A stretch of 64,000 nt of DNA from Psychromonas sp. psych-6C06 (GTDB lineage Bacteria; Pseudomonadota; Gammaproteobacteria; Enterobacterales; Psychromonadaceae): assembly GCF_002835465.1 (NCBI RefSeq), contig NZ_PIZM01000009.1:124001-188000 (forward strand), read 5' to 3'. A model generated the notes under the pieces. It saw nothing but the letters and a program-made list of their open reading frames with translations. It ran no database searches and was not told the DNA's origin. A program made the position numbers and the translations under genes. Below, in pieces: positions 11,075 to 22,346 of this stretch (the stretch's first letter is position 1; every line of letters begins with the position of its first letter).

Positions 11075-11761
11075 ATGGGACAGAAAGTTCATCCTAACGG
11101 TATTCGCCTAGGTATCACTAAAGCATTTAGCTCTACTTGGTATGCAGGCACAAAAGATTTTGCAGATAACTTATTTAGTGATCACGAAATCCGTAAATTT
11201 TTAACAGAGAAATTGAAAAACGCTTCTTTGTCTAAAATTACCATCGAACGTCCAGCGAAAAGCGTACGTGTGACTATTCACACAGCTCGTCCTGGTGTTG
11301 TAATTGGTAAGAAAGGCGAAGACGTTGAGAAGCTACGCACAGCTATTGCTAAAATGGCAGGTGTTCCAGCTCAAATCAATATCTCAGAAGTTCGTAAACC
11401 TGAACTTGACGCAAAACTAGTAGCAGATTCTATCTCTTCTCAGTTAGAACGTCGTGTAATGTTCCGTCGTGCTATGAAGCGTGCGGTTCAAAATGCTATG
11501 CGTCTTGGCGCTAAAGGTATTAAAGTTCAAGTTAGTGGACGTTTAGGTGGTGCAGAAATCGCACGTGCTGAATGGTATCGTGAAGGTCGTGTACCTCTAC
11601 ATACTCTTCGTGCAGATATCGATTACTCAACATCTGAAGCGTTAACTGTTTACGGTATCATCGGCGTTAAAGTTTGGATCTTTAAAGGTGAAGTTCTAGG
11701 TGGTTTACCACTACAACAAGAACAACAACCTTCTAAACCAAAACGCAAAGGTCGCAAGTAG
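11075..11761 (+). CDS. rpsC: 30S ribosomal protein S3
   Basis: 228 residues, slightly shorter than E. coli S3 (233). The KH domain loop VIGKKGED is intact. S3 lines the mRNA entry tunnel with S4 and S5 and takes part in mRNA helicase activity. It follows rplV by three bases. Confidence 0.97.
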   Translation: MGQKVHPNGIRLGITKAFSSTWYAGTKDFADNLFSDHEIRKFLTEKLKNASLSKITIERPAKSVRVTIHTARPGVVIGKKGEDVEKLRTAIAKMAGVPAQINISEVRKPELDAKLVADSISSQLERRVMFRRAMKRAVQNAMRLGAKGIKVQVSGRLGGAEIARAEWYREGRVPLHTLRADIDYSTSEALTVYGIIGVKVWIFKGEVLGGLPLQQEQQPSKPKRKGRK

Positions 11762-11773
11762 GAGTAATATCTA

Positions 11774-12184
11774 ATGATGCAACCAAAACGTATGAAATTC
11801 CGCAAAATGTTCAAAGGCCGCAACCGTGGTCTTTCGAAAGGCGCGGAAGTAAGCTTTGGCGAATTTGGTCTTAAAGCAGTCGGCCGTGGTCGAATCACTG
11901 CTCGCCAAATTGAAGCTGCACGTCGAGCAATGACTCGTCATGTAAAACGTCAAGGTAAAATCTGGATCCGAGTATTTCCTGATAAACCGATTACAGGCAA
12001 GCCGTTAGAAGTTCGTCAAGGTAAAGGTAAAGGTAATGTTGAGTACTACGTTGCTCAAACTCAGCCAGGTAAAGTTCTTTATGAAATGGAAGGTGTTCCT
12101 GAAGCATTAGCACGTGAAGCATTTGCTTTAGCTGCTGCTAAACTTCCAATAGCAACAACTTTTGTAACTCGTAAGGTGATGTAA
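11774..12184 (+). CDS. rplP: 50S ribosomal protein L16
   Basis: 136 residues. It begins [12 protein letters not shown], so either of two consecutive ATGs could be used. The segment [14 protein letters not shown] retains the Arg (81 in E. coli) that RoxA/YcfD hydroxylates. L16 positions the A-site tRNA and the peptidyl-transferase centre. Confidence 0.97.
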   Translation: MMQPKRMKFRKMFKGRNRGLSKGAEVSFGEFGLKAVGRGRITARQIEAARRAMTRHVKRQGKIWIRVFPDKPITGKPLEVRQGKGKGNVEYYVAQTQPGKVLYEMEGVPEALAREAFALAAAKLPIATTFVTRKVM

Positions 12185-12375
12185 TGAAAGCTAACGAACT
12201 TAAAGATAAAAGTGTTGAAGAGCTGAATGCTGAACTTCTAAACTTATTACGTGAGCAATTTAACTTACGTATGCAGTTAAACACTGGTCAGTTAGAAAAG
12301 CCGCACTCAATTAAACAAGTGCGTCGTGACATTGCCCGTGTTAAGACAGTATTAAATCAGAAGGCAGGTGCGTAA
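12184..12375 (+). CDS. rpmC: 50S ribosomal protein L29
   Basis: 63 residues in two helices. The start shares one base with the rplP stop (TAATG), and its own stop shares one base with the rpsQ start. L29 lies beside L23 at the exit tunnel. Confidence 0.97.
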   Translation: MKANELKDKSVEELNAELLNLLREQFNLRMQLNTGQLEKPHSIKQVRRDIARVKTVLNQKAGA

Positions 12376-12626
12376 TGAGCGAATCTAATACTCGTACTCT
12401 TCAAGGTAAAGTAATCAGTGCAAAGATGGATAAATCTATCGTTGTAGCCGTTGAACGTAAAGTGAAGCATCCGTTATACGGTAAATTCATGAAGCGTACT
12501 ACTAAGCTACATGCACATGATGAAACAAACCAATGTAATGAAGGCGATGTTGTGCTAGTAAGCGAATGTCGTCCTCTATCTAAGACTAAGTCTTGGACAT
12601 TGGATTCAATCGTAACTAAAGCTTAA
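12375..12626 (+). CDS. rpsQ: 30S ribosomal protein S17
   Basis: 83 residues, OB fold with [18 protein letters not shown] at the N-terminus. A primary 16S rRNA binder and the last gene of the S10 operon; a clear terminator follows. Confidence 0.97.
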   Translation: MSESNTRTLQGKVISAKMDKSIVVAVERKVKHPLYGKFMKRTTKLHAHDETNQCNEGDVVLVSECRPLSKTKSWTLDSIVTKA

Positions 12627-12669
12627 TTTAATATTTTTTATTAGATTTAAACCTAGTTACATATGTATA

Positions 12670-12700
12670 AACGGCGCTCTTTTATGAGTGCCGTTTTTTT
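12670..12700 (+). terminator. Intrinsic terminator of the S10 operon
   Basis: Arms ACGGCgCTC and GAGtGCCGT are followed by seven T. This separates the S10 and spc units. The next gene is 105 bp away, so the spc operon should have its own promoter, which I could not place with confidence. Confidence 0.85.
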
Positions 12701-12804
12701 GGACTATCTTTCTCTAAAAGTTGGTGGTATATTACCGCACCCTAAAGATATGGGTAAGCAACTCGAGAGAGTTTAGTTAATAAGATAAATAGCGGAGCAC
12801 TGTA

Positions 12805-13173
12805 ATGATCCAGATGCAAAGTGTGCTTGATGTTGCCGATAATTCCGGCGCTCGACGCGTAATGTGTATTAAGGTCCTTGGTGGCTCGCATCGCCGTTAT
12901 GCAGCAATCGGTGACATTATCAAAGTTTCTGTAAAAGAAGCTATTCCTCGCGGTAAAGTGAAGAAAGGTGATGTTCATTCAGCTGTGGTTGTGCGTACCA
13001 GAAAAGGTGTACGTCGTCCCGATGGTTCTGTAATTCGTTTTGACCGCAACGCTGCGGTTATGTTGAATGCAAGCAACCAGCCAATCGGTACACGTATCTT
13101 TGGCCCTGTAACCCGTGAACTTCGTAATGATAATTTTATGAAGATTGTTTCACTGGCGCCAGAAGTACTGTAA
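12805..13173 (+). CDS. rplN: 50S ribosomal protein L14
   Basis: 122 residues beginning [17 protein letters not shown], typical L14. It forms inter-subunit bridges and is the docking site of the silencing factor RsfS. First gene of the spc operon; RBS CGGAG. Confidence 0.97.
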   Translation: MIQMQSVLDVADNSGARRVMCIKVLGGSHRRYAAIGDIIKVSVKEAIPRGKVKKGDVHSAVVVRTRKGVRRPDGSVIRFDRNAAVMLNASNQPIGTRIFGPVTRELRNDNFMKIVSLAPEVL

Positions 13174-13182
13174 GGAATCGAA

Positions 13183-13497
13183 ATGGCAGCAAAATTAAAG
13201 CGTGACGATGAAGTAATTGTTATTGCCGGTAAAGATAAAGGTAAAACTGGAAAAATTTCTACAGTTTTAGCGAACGGTAAAGTAATTATTGAAGGTGTAA
13301 ACACTGTTAAGAAACACCAAAAGCCAAACCCACAAGCGGGCGTAACTGGCGGTATTATTGAACAGGAAGCACCAATCGAAGTATCAAATGTTGCGATCCT
13401 TAACTCGGAAACGGGTAAAGCGGATCGTGTTGGATTTAGACTTGAAGACGGCAAAAAAGTACGTTTTTTCAAATCTAATAATGAACTTGTGAAGTAA
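13183..13497 (+). CDS. rplX: 50S ribosomal protein L24
   Basis: 104 residues. A KOW motif ([15 protein letters not shown]) occupies the first 25 residues. It starts 50S assembly together with 23S domain I. Confidence 0.97.
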   Translation: MAAKLKRDDEVIVIAGKDKGKTGKISTVLANGKVIIEGVNTVKKHQKPNPQAGVTGGIIEQEAPIEVSNVAILNSETGKADRVGFRLEDGKKVRFFKSNNELVK

Positions 13498-13509
13498 CTG
13501 GAGTTTACG

Positions 13510-14049
13510 ATGGCGAAACTGCATAATTTCTATAAAGACAACGTGGTGTCTGATTTGCAAAAGCAATTCGGCTACACGTCTGTTATGCAAGTCCCTCGAA
13601 TAGAGAAAATCACCCTTAACATGGGTGTTGGTGAAGCACTGGCTGATAAAAAAGTCCTAGAGCACGCAGCGTCAGATATGGCTGCAATCTCAGGTCAAAA
13701 GCCAATGATCACTAAAGCACGCCGCTCTGTGGCAGGCTTCAAAATTCGTGAAGGCTACCCGATTGGTTGTAAAGTAACACTACGTGGTGCACGTATGTGG
13801 GATTTCTTTGAGCGTTTGGTAACAATCGCTATCCCGCGTGTACGTGATTTCCGTGGCTTAAATTCGAAAGCATTCGATGGCCGTGGTAACTACTCTATGG
13901 GTGTTCGTGAGCAAATCATTTTCCCTGAAATTGATTACGATAAAGTTGATAAGATTCGTGGTTTAGATATCACAATCACTACATCAGCTAAGACTGACGA
14001 AGAAGGACGTGCTCTACTGACTGCGTTTAACTTCCCATTCCGTAAGTAA
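13510..14049 (+). CDS. rplE: 50S ribosomal protein L5
   Basis: 179 residues, the size of E. coli L5. It binds 5S rRNA in the central protuberance. In E. coli S8 represses the spc operon by binding mRNA at the beginning of this gene; the site was not examined structurally here. Confidence 0.97.
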   Translation: MAKLHNFYKDNVVSDLQKQFGYTSVMQVPRIEKITLNMGVGEALADKKVLEHAASDMAAISGQKPMITKARRSVAGFKIREGYPIGCKVTLRGARMWDFFERLVTIAIPRVRDFRGLNSKAFDGRGNYSMGVREQIIFPEIDYDKVDKIRGLDITITTSAKTDEEGRALLTAFNFPFRK

Positions 14050-14059
14050 GGTGTAAATA

Positions 14060-14365
14060 ATGGCTAAACAATCAATGAAAGCGCGTGAAGTAAAACGTGC
14101 GAAGCTTGTTACTAAGTACGCTGAAAAACGCGCTAACTTAAAAGCAATTATTAGTGGTGTTAACTCTAGCGATGAAGATCGTTGGAATGCAGTACTAGCG
14201 CTTCAAACGCTACCTCGTGATTCAAGCTCTGCACGTCAACGTAACCGTTGTAACGTGACAGGTCGTCCACATGGTTATCTTCGTAAATTTGGCATGAGCC
14301 GTATTAAGGTTCGTGAGCATATGATGCGCGGAGAAATCCCTGGCCTTAAGAAAGCCAGCTGGTAA
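14060..14365 (+). CDS. rpsN: 30S ribosomal protein S14 (zinc-free form)
   Basis: 101 residues. This is the long form without paired CxxC motifs, so it does not bind zinc. The C-terminal [19 protein letters not shown] block is characteristic. Confidence 0.97.
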   Translation: MAKQSMKAREVKRAKLVTKYAEKRANLKAIISGVNSSDEDRWNAVLALQTLPRDSSSARQRNRCNVTGRPHGYLRKFGMSRIKVREHMMRGEIPGLKKASW

Positions 14366-14391
14366 TCAATTAAATCACGGAGTAAATAGTT

Positions 14392-14784
14392 ATGAGCATG
14401 CAAGATCCTATTTCGGATATGCTTACGCGTATTCGTAACGGTCAAGCAGCAAGCAAAGTATCTGTAAAAATGCCTTCTTCTAAGCAAAAAGTTGCAATTG
14501 CAACTGTGCTTAAAGCTGAAGGTTATATCTCAGATTTCTCTGTTGCTGGTGACACAAAGCCTGAACTAGAAGTTACTTTAAAGTACTTCGAAGGCAAAAA
14601 AGTTATCGATACCCTAAAACGAGTTTCTCGTCCAGGCCTACGTATCTACAAAGGTGCGTCTGACTTACCAAAAGTTATGGCTGGTTTAGGTATAGCGATT
14701 GTTTCAACTTCTCAAGGTGTAATGACTGACCGTGCAGCGCGTAAAGCGTCTATCGGTGGTGAAATCATCTGTTACGTATCATAA
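14392..14784 (+). CDS. rpsH: 30S ribosomal protein S8
   Basis: 130 residues starting [19 protein letters not shown], colinear with E. coli S8. A central 16S rRNA assembly protein and, in Enterobacteria, translational repressor of this operon. Confidence 0.97.
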   Translation: MSMQDPISDMLTRIRNGQAASKVSVKMPSSKQKVAIATVLKAEGYISDFSVAGDTKPELEVTLKYFEGKKVIDTLKRVSRPGLRIYKGASDLPKVMAGLGIAIVSTSQGVMTDRAARKASIGGEIICYVS

Positions 14785-14794
14785 GGAGTAGTCT

Positions 14795-15328
14795 ATGTCT
14801 CGTATAGCTAAGGCACCGATTACTGTTCCTGCTGGCGTAGAAGTTAAAGTAAACGGTCAAGAAGTTACTGTTAAAGGTAACAAAGGCGAATTAGTTCGTA
14901 CTCTTAATGATGCTGTTGTTGTTAAGCTAGAAGAAGGTGTTGTTTCATTCGCACCAGCTGAAGGCTTCAAAGACGGTTGGGCACAAGCAGGTACTGCACG
15001 TGCTAACGTTAACAACATGGTTGTAGGTGTAGCTGATGGCTTCAAGAAGACACTTCTTCTTCAAGGTGTTGGTTACCGTGCACAAGTTAAAGGTCAAGAT
15101 GTAAACCTAACTTTAGGTTTCTCTCACCCTGTTGTTTACACTCTTCCAAAAAGCGTAACTGCGACGGCGCCAAGCCAAACAGAAATCGTTCTTGAAGGTG
15201 CTGATAAACAAGAGATTGGCCAAGTAGCTGCTGAGATTCGTGCATTCCGTCCACCAGAGCCTTATAAAGGTAAAGGTGTTCGTTACGCTGATGAAAACGT
15301 GCGTCGTAAAGAAGCGAAGAAAAAGTAA
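14795..15328 (+). CDS. rplF: 50S ribosomal protein L6
   Basis: 177 residues in two tandem similar domains. The C-terminal [13 protein letters not shown] segment binds 23S rRNA near the sarcin-ricin loop. RBS AAGGAG. Confidence 0.97.
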   Translation: MSRIAKAPITVPAGVEVKVNGQEVTVKGNKGELVRTLNDAVVVKLEEGVVSFAPAEGFKDGWAQAGTARANVNNMVVGVADGFKKTLLLQGVGYRAQVKGQDVNLTLGFSHPVVYTLPKSVTATAPSQTEIVLEGADKQEIGQVAAEIRAFRPPEPYKGKGVRYADENVRRKEAKKK

Positions 15329-15337
15329 GGTAAGAAC

Positions 15338-15688
15338 ATGGATAAGAAATCATCTCGTCTTCGTCGTGCTACTCGCACACGTAAGAAGTTACAAGAGCTT
15401 GGTGCTACTCGTCTAGTGATCAACCGTACACCTCGCCATACTTACGCGCAGGTAATTACAGCTGACGCATTAGTCGTAGCAAGCGCTTCTACTTTAGAAA
15501 AAGAAGTGCGCGCTCAAGTGAGCAACGGTGGTAACAAAGAAGCAGCTCAACTAATTGGTAAATTAGTTGCAGAACGCGCGGTAGAGAAAGGTATTACTAA
15601 AATCTCTTTCGACCGTAGCGGTTTCCAGTACCACGGCCGTGTAGCAGCATTAGCTGAAGCAGCTCGTGAAGCTGGTCTTCAGTTCTAA
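15338..15688 (+). CDS. rplR: 50S ribosomal protein L18
   Basis: 116 residues. The basic N-terminal tail [13 protein letters not shown] precedes the 5S rRNA-binding domain; it ends GLQF, near the usual ending. Confidence 0.97.
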   Translation: MDKKSSRLRRATRTRKKLQELGATRLVINRTPRHTYAQVITADALVVASASTLEKEVRAQVSNGGNKEAAQLIGKLVAERAVEKGITKISFDRSGFQYHGRVAALAEAAREAGLQF

Positions 15689-15699
15689 GGGTAAAGATT

Positions 15700-16200
15700 A
15701 TGTCTAAAGTAGAATCTCAAGCCGGTGATCTGAACGAAAAGCTAATCGCAGTGAACCGTGTTTCAAAAGTAGTTAAAGGTGGTCGTATCTTTAGCTTCAC
15801 AGCACTAACAGTAGTTGGTGATGGTAGTGGCCGTGTTGGTTTCGGTTATGGTAAAGCACGTGAAGTTCCAGCAGCTATTCAAAAAGCTATGGAAAAAGCA
15901 CGTCGCAATATCAGCGAAATCCAACTTAAAGGTAACACTCTGCAACATCCGATCAAGGGTCGTCACTCTGGATCTAAAGTGTACATGCAACCAGCATCTG
16001 AAGGTACTGGTATCATCGCAGGTGGTGCAATGCGTGCCGTATTAGAAGTTGTTGGCGTACAAAACGTACTTGCTAAAGCTTACGGCTCAACTAACCCAAT
16101 TAACGTAGTTCGCGCTACGCTTGATGCACTAGAGAGCATGAATTCTCCAGAGCAGATTGCAGCTAAGCGTGGCCTAAGTGTTAATGAATTACTGGGGTAA
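15700..16200 (+). CDS. rpsE: 30S ribosomal protein S5
   Basis: 166 residues. The double-stranded RNA-binding-like N-terminal domain includes [18 protein letters not shown]5 sits at the mRNA entry site and affects accuracy. Confidence 0.97.
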   Translation: MSKVESQAGDLNEKLIAVNRVSKVVKGGRIFSFTALTVVGDGSGRVGFGYGKAREVPAAIQKAMEKARRNISEIQLKGNTLQHPIKGRHSGSKVYMQPASEGTGIIAGGAMRAVLEVVGVQNVLAKAYGSTNPINVVRATLDALESMNSPEQIAAKRGLSVNELLG

Positions 16201-16206
16201 TTAAGC

Positions 16207-16389
16207 ATGGCTACTAAAACAATTAAAGTAACTCAAACCAAAAGTGCAATTGGCCGTTTACCAAAGCACCGTGCAACATTAACAGGTCTAGGCCTGCGTC
16301 GCATCGGTCACACAGTAGAGTTGGAAGATACTCCATGTGTTCGTGGTATGGTTAATAAAGTTTACTACATGGTTAAGGTTGAGGGGTAA
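16207..16389 (+). CDS. rpmD: 50S ribosomal protein L30
   Basis: 60 residues, standard bacterial L30. It begins [16 protein letters not shown] and lies 6 bp after rpsE and 2 bp before rplO. Confidence 0.96.
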   Translation: MATKTIKVTQTKSAIGRLPKHRATLTGLGLRRIGHTVELEDTPCVRGMVNKVYYMVKVEG

Positions 16390-16391
16390 TT

Positions 16392-16826
16392 ATGAAATTA
16401 AATACTCTATCTCCAGCAGCTGGTTCGAAGCCTGTTGCTAAACGTGTTGGTCGTGGTATCGGCTCTGGATTAGGCAAAACTTGTGGCCGTGGTCATAAAG
16501 GTTTGAAATCTCGTTCAGGCGGTAAAGTACGTCCAGGTTTTGAAGGCGGTCAAATGCCTCTTAAACAACGTTTACCAAAATTCGGTTTTACATCTCGTAA
16601 GTCTCTAGTTAGCGGTGAAGTTCGTTTAAACGAAATTGCTAAAGTAGATGGCGATGTTGTAACAATTGAAACGTTGAAGCAGGCTGGTCTACTTGTAAAC
16701 ACTATTAAGTTTGCAAAAGTAGTTCTTTCTGGTGAGATCTCTCGTTCAGTTACAGTTAAGGGTCTTCGTGTAACGAAGGGTGCTCGTGCTGCAATTGAAG
16801 CTGCGGGCGGAAAAATCGAGGAATAA
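16392..16826 (+). CDS. rplO: 50S ribosomal protein L15
   Basis: 144 residues, matching E. coli L15. The Gly/Arg-rich N-terminal extension ([18 protein letters not shown]) threads into 23S rRNA. It is placed directly before secY as in most bacteria. Confidence 0.97.
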   Translation: MKLNTLSPAAGSKPVAKRVGRGIGSGLGKTCGRGHKGLKSRSGGKVRPGFEGGQMPLKQRLPKFGFTSRKSLVSGEVRLNEIAKVDGDVVTIETLKQAGLLVNTIKFAKVVLSGEISRSVTVKGLRVTKGARAAIEAAGGKIEE

Positions 16827-16831
16827 TAGGA

Positions 16832-18160
16832 ATGGCTAAGAAACCAGGGTTAGACCCTAAAGCAGTTCAGGGCAGTAATTTAAGCGAGCTTAAAACAAGA
16901 CTATTGTTTGTTTTAGGCGCTATATTAGTGTTCCGCATGGGCTCTTTTGTTCCGATCCCTGGTATTGACGCCGCTGTCCTAGCTGATCTATTTAATCAGC
17001 AGAAGGGTACCATCATTGAGATGTTTAACATGTTCTCTGGTGGTGCACTTGAACGTGCATCTATATTTGCGCTGGGTATTATGCCGTATATTTCGGCTTC
17101 TATTATTATCCAGTTGATGACTGTTGTTCATCCTCCTTTAGCTGAGCTAAAGAAAGAAGGTGAGTCAGGTCGTCGTAAAATAAATCAATATACACGTTAC
17201 GGTACTTTGGTTTTAGGTACATTCCAAGCAATTGGTATTGCAACCGGTTTGCCAACGATGATGCCAGGTCTGGTTGAAAATCCAGGCATGGCATTTTATA
17301 TCACGGCAGTTGTAAGTTTAGTGACAGGAACAATGTTCCTTATGTGGCTAGGTGAGCAAATTACTGAACGCGGTATCGGTAATGGTATCTCTATCATTAT
17401 CTTTGTAGGTATTATTGCTGGATTGCCAAGTGCAATCGGGCAAACAGCTGAGCAAGCACGTCAAGGTGAGATTCACCTTCTTGTGTTATTAGCATTAATT
17501 GTTATCGTTTTTGCAACAACTGCTTTTGTAGTTTTTGTAGAGCGTGGTCAACGTCGAATCGTCGTTAACTATGCAAAACGCCAACAAGGCCGTAAGGTTT
17601 TTGCTGCGCAAAGCACTCACTTGCCATTAAAATTAAATATGGCTGGTGTTATTCCTGCAATTTTTGCCTCGAGTGTTATCTTATTTCCTGGTACAATCGC
17701 TGCTTGGTTTGGTCAGACTGAAGGTTTAGGTTGGTTATCTGACGTTTCTTTGGCATTACAGCCAGGGCAACCGTTGCATATGATGTTATATGCAGCTGCT
17801 ATTATCTTCTTTTGCTTCTTTTATACAGCACTTACGTTTAATCCACGTGAAACAGCTGATAACTTGAAGAAAAGCGGTGCCTTTATTCCAGGTATACGTC
17901 CCGGAGAACAAACATCACGTTACATTGATAAAGTGATGACACGCCTAACACTAGCTGGCGCGTTATATATTACCTTTATCTGTTTGATTCCCGAGTTTAT
18001 GATGGTTGCAATGAATACGCAGTTCTACTTTGGTGGTACTTCGTTATTAATTATTGTTGTTGTTATCATGGACTTTATGGCACAGGTGCAGACTCATTTG
18101 ATGTCTAATCAATATGATTCTGTCTTGAAAAAAGCTAACTTAAAAGATTACGGCAAATAG
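16832..18160 (+). CDS. secY: Sec translocon channel subunit SecY
   Basis: 442 residues with ten predicted membrane helices. The N-terminal [20 protein letters not shown] helix and the cytoplasmic loop around [19 protein letters not shown] are diagnostic. It forms the protein-conducting channel with SecE and SecG in the inner membrane. It lies 5 bp downstream of rplO in the spc operon. Confidence 0.98.
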   Translation: MAKKPGLDPKAVQGSNLSELKTRLLFVLGAILVFRMGSFVPIPGIDAAVLADLFNQQKGTIIEMFNMFSGGALERASIFALGIMPYISASIIIQLMTVVHPPLAELKKEGESGRRKINQYTRYGTLVLGTFQAIGIATGLPTMMPGLVENPGMAFYITAVVSLVTGTMFLMWLGEQITERGIGNGISIIIFVGIIAGLPSAIGQTAEQARQGEIHLLVLLALIVIVFATTAFVVFVERGQRRIVVNYAKRQQGRKVFAAQSTHLPLKLNMAGVIPAIFASSVILFPGTIAAWFGQTEGLGWLSDVSLALQPGQPLHMMLYAAAIIFFCFFYTALTFNPRETADNLKKSGAFIPGIRPGEQTSRYIDKVMTRLTLAGALYITFICLIPEFMMVAMNTQFYFGGTSLLIIVVVIMDFMAQVQTHLMSNQYDSVLKKANLKDYGK

Positions 18161-18199
18161 CCAAATCTTGAAAAGTTATACTAACTACGGAGTGTTGCA

Positions 18200-18313
18200 A
18201 TGAAAGTTCGTGCATCCGTTAAAAAAATCTGTCGTAACTGCAAAGTTATCAAGCGCAACGGTGTTGTGCGTGTTATCTGTGTAGAGCCAAAGCATAAACA
18301 ACGCCAAGGCTAA
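18200..18313 (+). CDS. rpmJ: 50S ribosomal protein L36 (zinc form)
   Basis: 37 residues, starting [15 protein letters not shown]. Cys11, Cys14, Cys27 and His32 form the zinc ribbon. One residue is missing compared with the 38-residue E. coli protein, just after Cys27. ACGGAGTG acts as RBS. Last gene of the spc operon. Confidence 0.96.
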   Translation: MKVRASVKKICRNCKVIKRNGVVRVICVEPKHKQRQG

Positions 18314-18332
18314 TCCAGATTTTGGATCAATT

Positions 18333-18365
18333 GCTTAGGTAGATTTCTACCTAAGCTTTATTTTG
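18333..18365 (+). terminator. Terminator between spc and alpha operons
   Basis: A perfect 10-bp stem, GCTTAGGTAG/CTACCTAAGC, with a 4-nt loop, followed by TTTATTTTG. It would end or attenuate spc transcription just before the alpha promoter. Confidence 0.8.
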
Positions 18366-18366
18366 T

Positions 18367-18395
18367 TTGATAAATTATCATTTGTAGAGTATCCT
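18367..18395 (+). promoter_or_regulatory. Probable sigma-70 promoter of the alpha operon
   Basis: TTGATA and TATCCT are spaced by 17 bp, immediately after the spc terminator and 46 bp before the rpsM start. In E. coli S4 represses this operon through an mRNA pseudoknot that includes the rpsM start. The leader predicted here is about 40 nt, shorter than in E. coli. Confidence 0.6.
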
Positions 18396-18440
18396 ACCGG
18401 GCTTTTCGCAAATGAACTGTTAACTTTTAAGGAGTGCATA

Positions 18441-18797
18441 GTGGCCCGTATCGCTGGCATTAACGTTCCTGATCATAAGCATGTTGTAGTTGCACTGACT
18501 GCAATCTTTGGTATTGGTAAAACAAGCGCACAAAAAATCTGTGCTGCTACTGGTTTTGCTGAATCAACTAAGCTAAAAGATCTGGAAGAATCACAAATCG
18601 AAGCTATTCGTACTGAAGTAGCTAATTTCACCGTTGAAGGTGATTTACGTCGTGAAGTATCTATGAACATCAAGCGTCTTATGGACCTTGGCTGTTACCG
18701 TGGTCTTCGTCATCGTCGCAGCTTGCCTGTACGTGGACAGCGTTCTAAAACGAATGCTCGTACTCGTAAAGGTCCGCGCAAAGCAATCAAGAAATAA
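18441..18797 (+). CDS. rpsM: 30S ribosomal protein S13
   Basis: 118 residues. The true start is a GTG giving [16 protein letters not shown], fixed by AAGGAG seven bases upstream and by colinearity with S13 (MARIAGIN). The upstream in-frame ATG would add an unrelated leader. E. coli also uses GTG here, where it is part of the S4-binding pseudoknot. S13 contacts P-site tRNA in the 30S head. Confidence 0.96.
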   Translation: MARIAGINVPDHKHVVVALTAIFGIGKTSAQKICAATGFAESTKLKDLEESQIEAIRTEVANFTVEGDLRREVSMNIKRLMDLGCYRGLRHRRSLPVRGQRSKTNARTRKGPRKAIKK

Positions 18798-18809
18798 GGG
18801 TAAGAGATA

Positions 18810-19199
18810 ATGGCTAAGACTCCAACTCGTGCTCGCAAGCGCGTTAAAAAGCAAGTCGCTGATGGTATGGCTCATATCCATGCGTCTTTCAACAACACAA
18901 TCGTAACTATTACAGACCGTCAAGGTAATGCTCTTTCTTGGGCTACTGCAGGTGGTTCTGGTTTCCGTGGTTCTCGTAAATCTACTCCGTTTGCTGCACA
19001 GGTTGCTGCTGAACGTGCTGCTGAAGCAGCGAAAGAGTACGGTCTTAAAAACGTAGAAGTTTTTGTAAATGGACCAGGACCTGGTCGTGAATCTTCGATT
19101 CGCGCACTAAACGCGGCGGGTTTCCGTGTAACTAATATTACTGACGTTACACCTATCCCACATAATGGTTGTCGTCCACCGAAGAAACGTCGCGTTTAA
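18810..19199 (+). CDS. rpsK: 30S ribosomal protein S11
   Basis: 129 residues, same size as E. coli S11. The C-terminal [16 protein letters not shown] tail is characteristic. Part of the 30S platform that supports mRNA-anti-SD pairing. Confidence 0.97.
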   Translation: MAKTPTRARKRVKKQVADGMAHIHASFNNTIVTITDRQGNALSWATAGGSGFRGSRKSTPFAAQVAAERAAEAAKEYGLKNVEVFVNGPGPGRESSIRALNAAGFRVTNITDVTPIPHNGCRPPKKRRV

Positions 19200-19232
19200 T
19201 CGCAACTTTCTAAGGCAATTGGAGAAAGAACA

Positions 19233-19853
19233 ATGGCAAGATATTTAGGTCCTAAGCTTAAGCTTAGCCGTCGCGAAGGCACAGATTTATTCCTTAAATC
19301 TGGTGTTCGTGCGATCGATTCTAAGTGTAAAATCGATAACGCACCTGGTGTACATGGTGCGCGTAAACCTCGTCTATCTGACTACGGTTTACAACTACGT
19401 GAAAAGCAAAAAGTTCGTCGTATGTACGGTGTACTAGAAAAGCAATTCCGTAACTACTACAAAGAAGCAGCTCGTTTACAGGGCAACACTGGTGAAAACT
19501 TACTTCAACTTCTTGAAGGCCGTTTAGACAATGTTGTTTACCGTATGGGTTTTGGTGCTACTCGCGCTGAAGCACGTCAATTAGTAAGCCACAAAGCGCT
19601 TATGGTTAACGGTACAGTTGTTAATATCCCTTCTTTCAATGTGAAAGCTGGCGATGTGATCTCAATTCGTGAAAAAGCTAAAAAGCAAGCACGTATTGGC
19701 GCTGCACTTGAGATTGCTGGTCAACGTGAAGCCCTTGGTTGGGTTGAAGTTGATACAACGAAGATGGAAGGCGAATTTAAACGTCAACCTGAACGTTCAG
19801 ATTTATCTGCTGAGATTAACGAACAGTTAATCATCGAACTTTACTCTAAGTAA
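19233..19853 (+). CDS. rpsD: 30S ribosomal protein S4, alpha operon repressor
   Basis: 206 residues, starting [16 protein letters not shown]. The S4 RNA-binding domain is in the second half ([19 protein letters not shown]). It nucleates 30S assembly and in E. coli represses the alpha operon. Confidence 0.97.
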   Translation: MARYLGPKLKLSRREGTDLFLKSGVRAIDSKCKIDNAPGVHGARKPRLSDYGLQLREKQKVRRMYGVLEKQFRNYYKEAARLQGNTGENLLQLLEGRLDNVVYRMGFGATRAEARQLVSHKALMVNGTVVNIPSFNVKAGDVISIREKAKKQARIGAALEIAGQREALGWVEVDTTKMEGEFKRQPERSDLSAEINEQLIIELYSK

Positions 19854-19878
19854 AGTTAACTGCTAAGAGAGGACACAA

Positions 19879-20865
19879 ATGCAGGGTTCTGTAATTGATT
19901 TTCTAAAACCAAGATTAGTTGATATCGAACAAGTCAACGCAACTAGAGCTAAAGTGACTTTAGAGCCACTTGAGCGTGGTTTCGGCCACACACTAGGTAA
20001 CGCACTTCGTCGTATCTTATTATCGTCTATGCCTGGCACAGCGGTAACTGAAGTTGAAATTGATGGTGTACAACATGAGTACAGCACCAAAGAAGGCGTG
20101 CAAGAGGATATCCTTGAGATTCTTCTTAACCTGAAAGGTCTAGCTGTTAAACTTGAAGGTAAAAACGAAGTTCTAGTTAGTTTAACTAAATCTGGCGCTG
20201 GTCCTGTTACTGCAGGCGACATCATCCATGATGGTGATGTAGAGATAGTCAACCCAGAACATGTGATCTGTCATTTAACGGGCAATGCTGAAATCAGCAT
20301 GCGTATTAAAATTGAATCAGGTCGCGGTTATGTTCCAGCTTCATCACGTATCCATACTGAAGAAGATGAGCGTCCAATTGGTCGTCTACTAGTAGACGCG
20401 ACATTCAGCCCTGTTGAGCGTATTGCTTACAATGTTGAATCTGCTCGTGTTGAACAGCGTACTGATTTAGACAAGCTTGTTATCGATATGGAAACAGATG
20501 GTACACTTGATCCGGAAGAAGCAATTCGTCGCGCAGCTACAATTTTAGCTGAGCAATTAGACGCATTTGTTGATTTACGTGAAGCAAGTACACCTGTTGT
20601 TGAAGACGACAAACCTGAGTTTGATCCGATTCTTTTGCGCCCAGTAGATGATTTAGAGTTAACTGTTCGTTCTGCTAACTGTTTGAAAGCAGAAACGATT
20701 CACTATATCGGTGATCTGGTACAACGTACGGAAGTTGAGCTTCTTAAAACACCTAACTTAGGTAAGAAGTCATTAACTGAGATCAAAGATGTTCTTGCTT
20801 CACGTGGACTATCTCTAGGTATGCGCCTAGAAAACTGGCCACCAGCAAGCCTAATCGAAGATTAA
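19879..20865 (+). CDS. rpoA: RNA polymerase alpha subunit
   Basis: 328 residues (E. coli 329). The N-terminal assembly domain carries [20 protein letters not shown], and the C-terminal domain ([16 protein letters not shown], then [18 protein letters not shown]) is the part that binds UP elements and activators such as OxyR and CRP. RBS AGAGAGGA. Confidence 0.98.
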   Translation: MQGSVIDFLKPRLVDIEQVNATRAKVTLEPLERGFGHTLGNALRRILLSSMPGTAVTEVEIDGVQHEYSTKEGVQEDILEILLNLKGLAVKLEGKNEVLVSLTKSGAGPVTAGDIIHDGDVEIVNPEHVICHLTGNAEISMRIKIESGRGYVPASSRIHTEEDERPIGRLLVDATFSPVERIAYNVESARVEQRTDLDKLVIDMETDGTLDPEEAIRRAATILAEQLDAFVDLREASTPVVEDDKPEFDPILLRPVDDLELTVRSANCLKAETIHYIGDLVQRTEVELLKTPNLGKKSLTEIKDVLASRGLSLGMRLENWPPASLIED

Positions 20866-20904
20866 TATACCAATCATCGAATAACGAATAATAAGGATTA
20901 AGTC

Positions 20905-21285
20905 ATGCGTCATCGTCACAGTGGACGTCAACTTAACCGAAACAGCAGCCATCGTCAGGCTATGTTTCGCAATATGGCAAGTTCAATTGTTGAACATGAA
21001 GTAATTAAGACTACTTTACCTAAAGCAAAAGAACTTCGTCGTGTAGTTGAACCTTTAATTACACTAGCTAAAACGGATAGCGTTGCTAACCGTCGTTTAG
21101 CTTTTGCTCGCACGCGTGATAACGCGGTTGTAGCTAAACTATTTAATGAATTGGGTCCTCGTTACGAGGGTCGCCCTGGTGGTTACACACGTATCATTAA
21201 ATGTGGTTTCCGTACTGGTGATAAAGCTCCTATGGCTTACATCGAGTTCGTTGACCGTCCAGTAGTAGCTGACGAAGAAGCGTAA
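20905..21285 (+). CDS. rplQ: 50S ribosomal protein L17
   Basis: 126 residues starting [17 protein letters not shown], standard L17. Last gene of the alpha operon, with a strong terminator following. Confidence 0.97.
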   Translation: MRHRHSGRQLNRNSSHRQAMFRNMASSIVEHEVIKTTLPKAKELRRVVEPLITLAKTDSVANRRLAFARTRDNAVVAKLFNELGPRYEGRPGGYTRIIKCGFRTGDKAPMAYIEFVDRPVVADEEA

Positions 21286-21307
21286 GCTTTCTTTTAAGTT
21301 GCAATAA

Positions 21308-21336
21308 AAAGCCGAACTTAAGTTCGGCTTTTTTGT
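21308..21336. terminator. Bidirectional terminator between rplQ and oxyR
   Basis: AAGCCGAAC/GTTCGGCTT stem with a TTAA loop, T-rich on the right and A-rich on the left, so it can end transcription of both convergent genes. Confidence 0.88.
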
Positions 21337-21357
21337 TTCTATAGTTTGTTGTTTCTC

Positions 21358-22263
21358 TTATTCATACTGTTTTAGCCGAGTCTCTACTGTTGTAGCGATA
21401 AGTTTAGACATCTCTTCAAAACAGACCTTACGCACACTATTATTTCTACATACTAAGCCAATAGTTCGGCTGGGAATTGGTTGTTGGAACGGAATATACT
21501 TTATGCCAGCTTGATTTCTATTAGTTGGAATCGCTAACTGTGGTAATAACGTCAGGCCGTTATCGGCGCTTATCATATGGCGTAATGTTTCCAGACTAGT
21601 TGCTTTAAAACTATTATCTTCAATTGCACCTGCTGCAAAACAAAAGCCCATTGCTTGATCGCGTAAACAATGACCATCTTCAAGCATTAATAGGTGCTCT
21701 CCTGAAAGCTGTTCAATGTCTACATTAACTTTATCAGCCCAAGGGTGCGCTTCTGAAAGGGCTAGCTCTAAAGGTTCGTGATAAAGTGTGTACTGTTGTA
21801 AGGCTTCCATGCCCGGTAATAGTGCTAACATCAAGCAATCCAGCTCACCCTCTTCAAGTTGCTTGATTAAAACATCAGTCTGATTTTCATGAAGATACAG
21901 CTCTAAATCTGGAAAGTGCTTCTTCATGGCGGGAATGATTAAGGGCAGTAAGTAAGGAGCTACAGTTGGAATTAAGCCAATATGTAATGTGCCTTGCATC
22001 GGCTCGTTATGACTCTTTGCTATCTCTTTTAATGACTTCGCTTCTAACAGAATTGTTTTGGCTTTGCTGACGATATCTAGCCCAGCTTGAGTAAAAATAA
22101 CCTTACGTGATGATCTTTCCATTAATTGCACATTAAGCTCATCTTCTAATTTTCTAATTTGACCACTTAATGTTGGCTGGCTGACAAAACATTTTTCAGC
22201 CGCCTTGCGAAAATGTTTTAACTCTTCAAGTGCAATTAAATACTCTAAATCTCTAAAATTCAT
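21358..22263 (-). CDS. oxyR: Peroxide sensor and LysR-type regulator OxyR
   Basis: 301 residues. The N-terminal LysR winged helix includes FRKAAEKCFVSQPTLSGQI. Cys199 and Cys208 in DGHCLRDQAMGFC are at exactly the E. coli positions that form the disulfide on H2O2 oxidation, so the protein is expected to be a functional redox switch for catalase, peroxiredoxin and Dps genes. It is divergent from the two-TM protein gene, with about 83 bp between. Confidence 0.95.
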   Translation of the reverse strand: MNFRDLEYLIALEELKHFRKAAEKCFVSQPTLSGQIRKLEDELNVQLMERSSRKVIFTQAGLDIVSKAKTILLEAKSLKEIAKSHNEPMQGTLHIGLIPTVAPYLLPLIIPAMKKHFPDLELYLHENQTDVLIKQLEEGELDCLMLALLPGMEALQQYTLYHEPLELALSEAHPWADKVNVDIEQLSGEHLLMLEDGHCLRDQAMGFCFAAGAIEDNSFKATSLETLRHMISADNGLTLLPQLAIPTNRNQAGIKYIPFQQPIPSRTIGLVCRNNSVRKVCFEEMSKLIATTVETRLKQYE

Positions 22264-22346
22264 TTTATCTCTTCCATATTAATTACTCTGGCATAGGTTT
22301 TGCTTTATAGGCATTGTAACAACAATTTTTTGGCAAGGAGCTTATT

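Noticed and set aside
12975-13472. 165-codon frame antisense to rplN/rplX
   Set aside because: Lies wholly over two conserved ribosomal genes, with no RBS or family resemblance.
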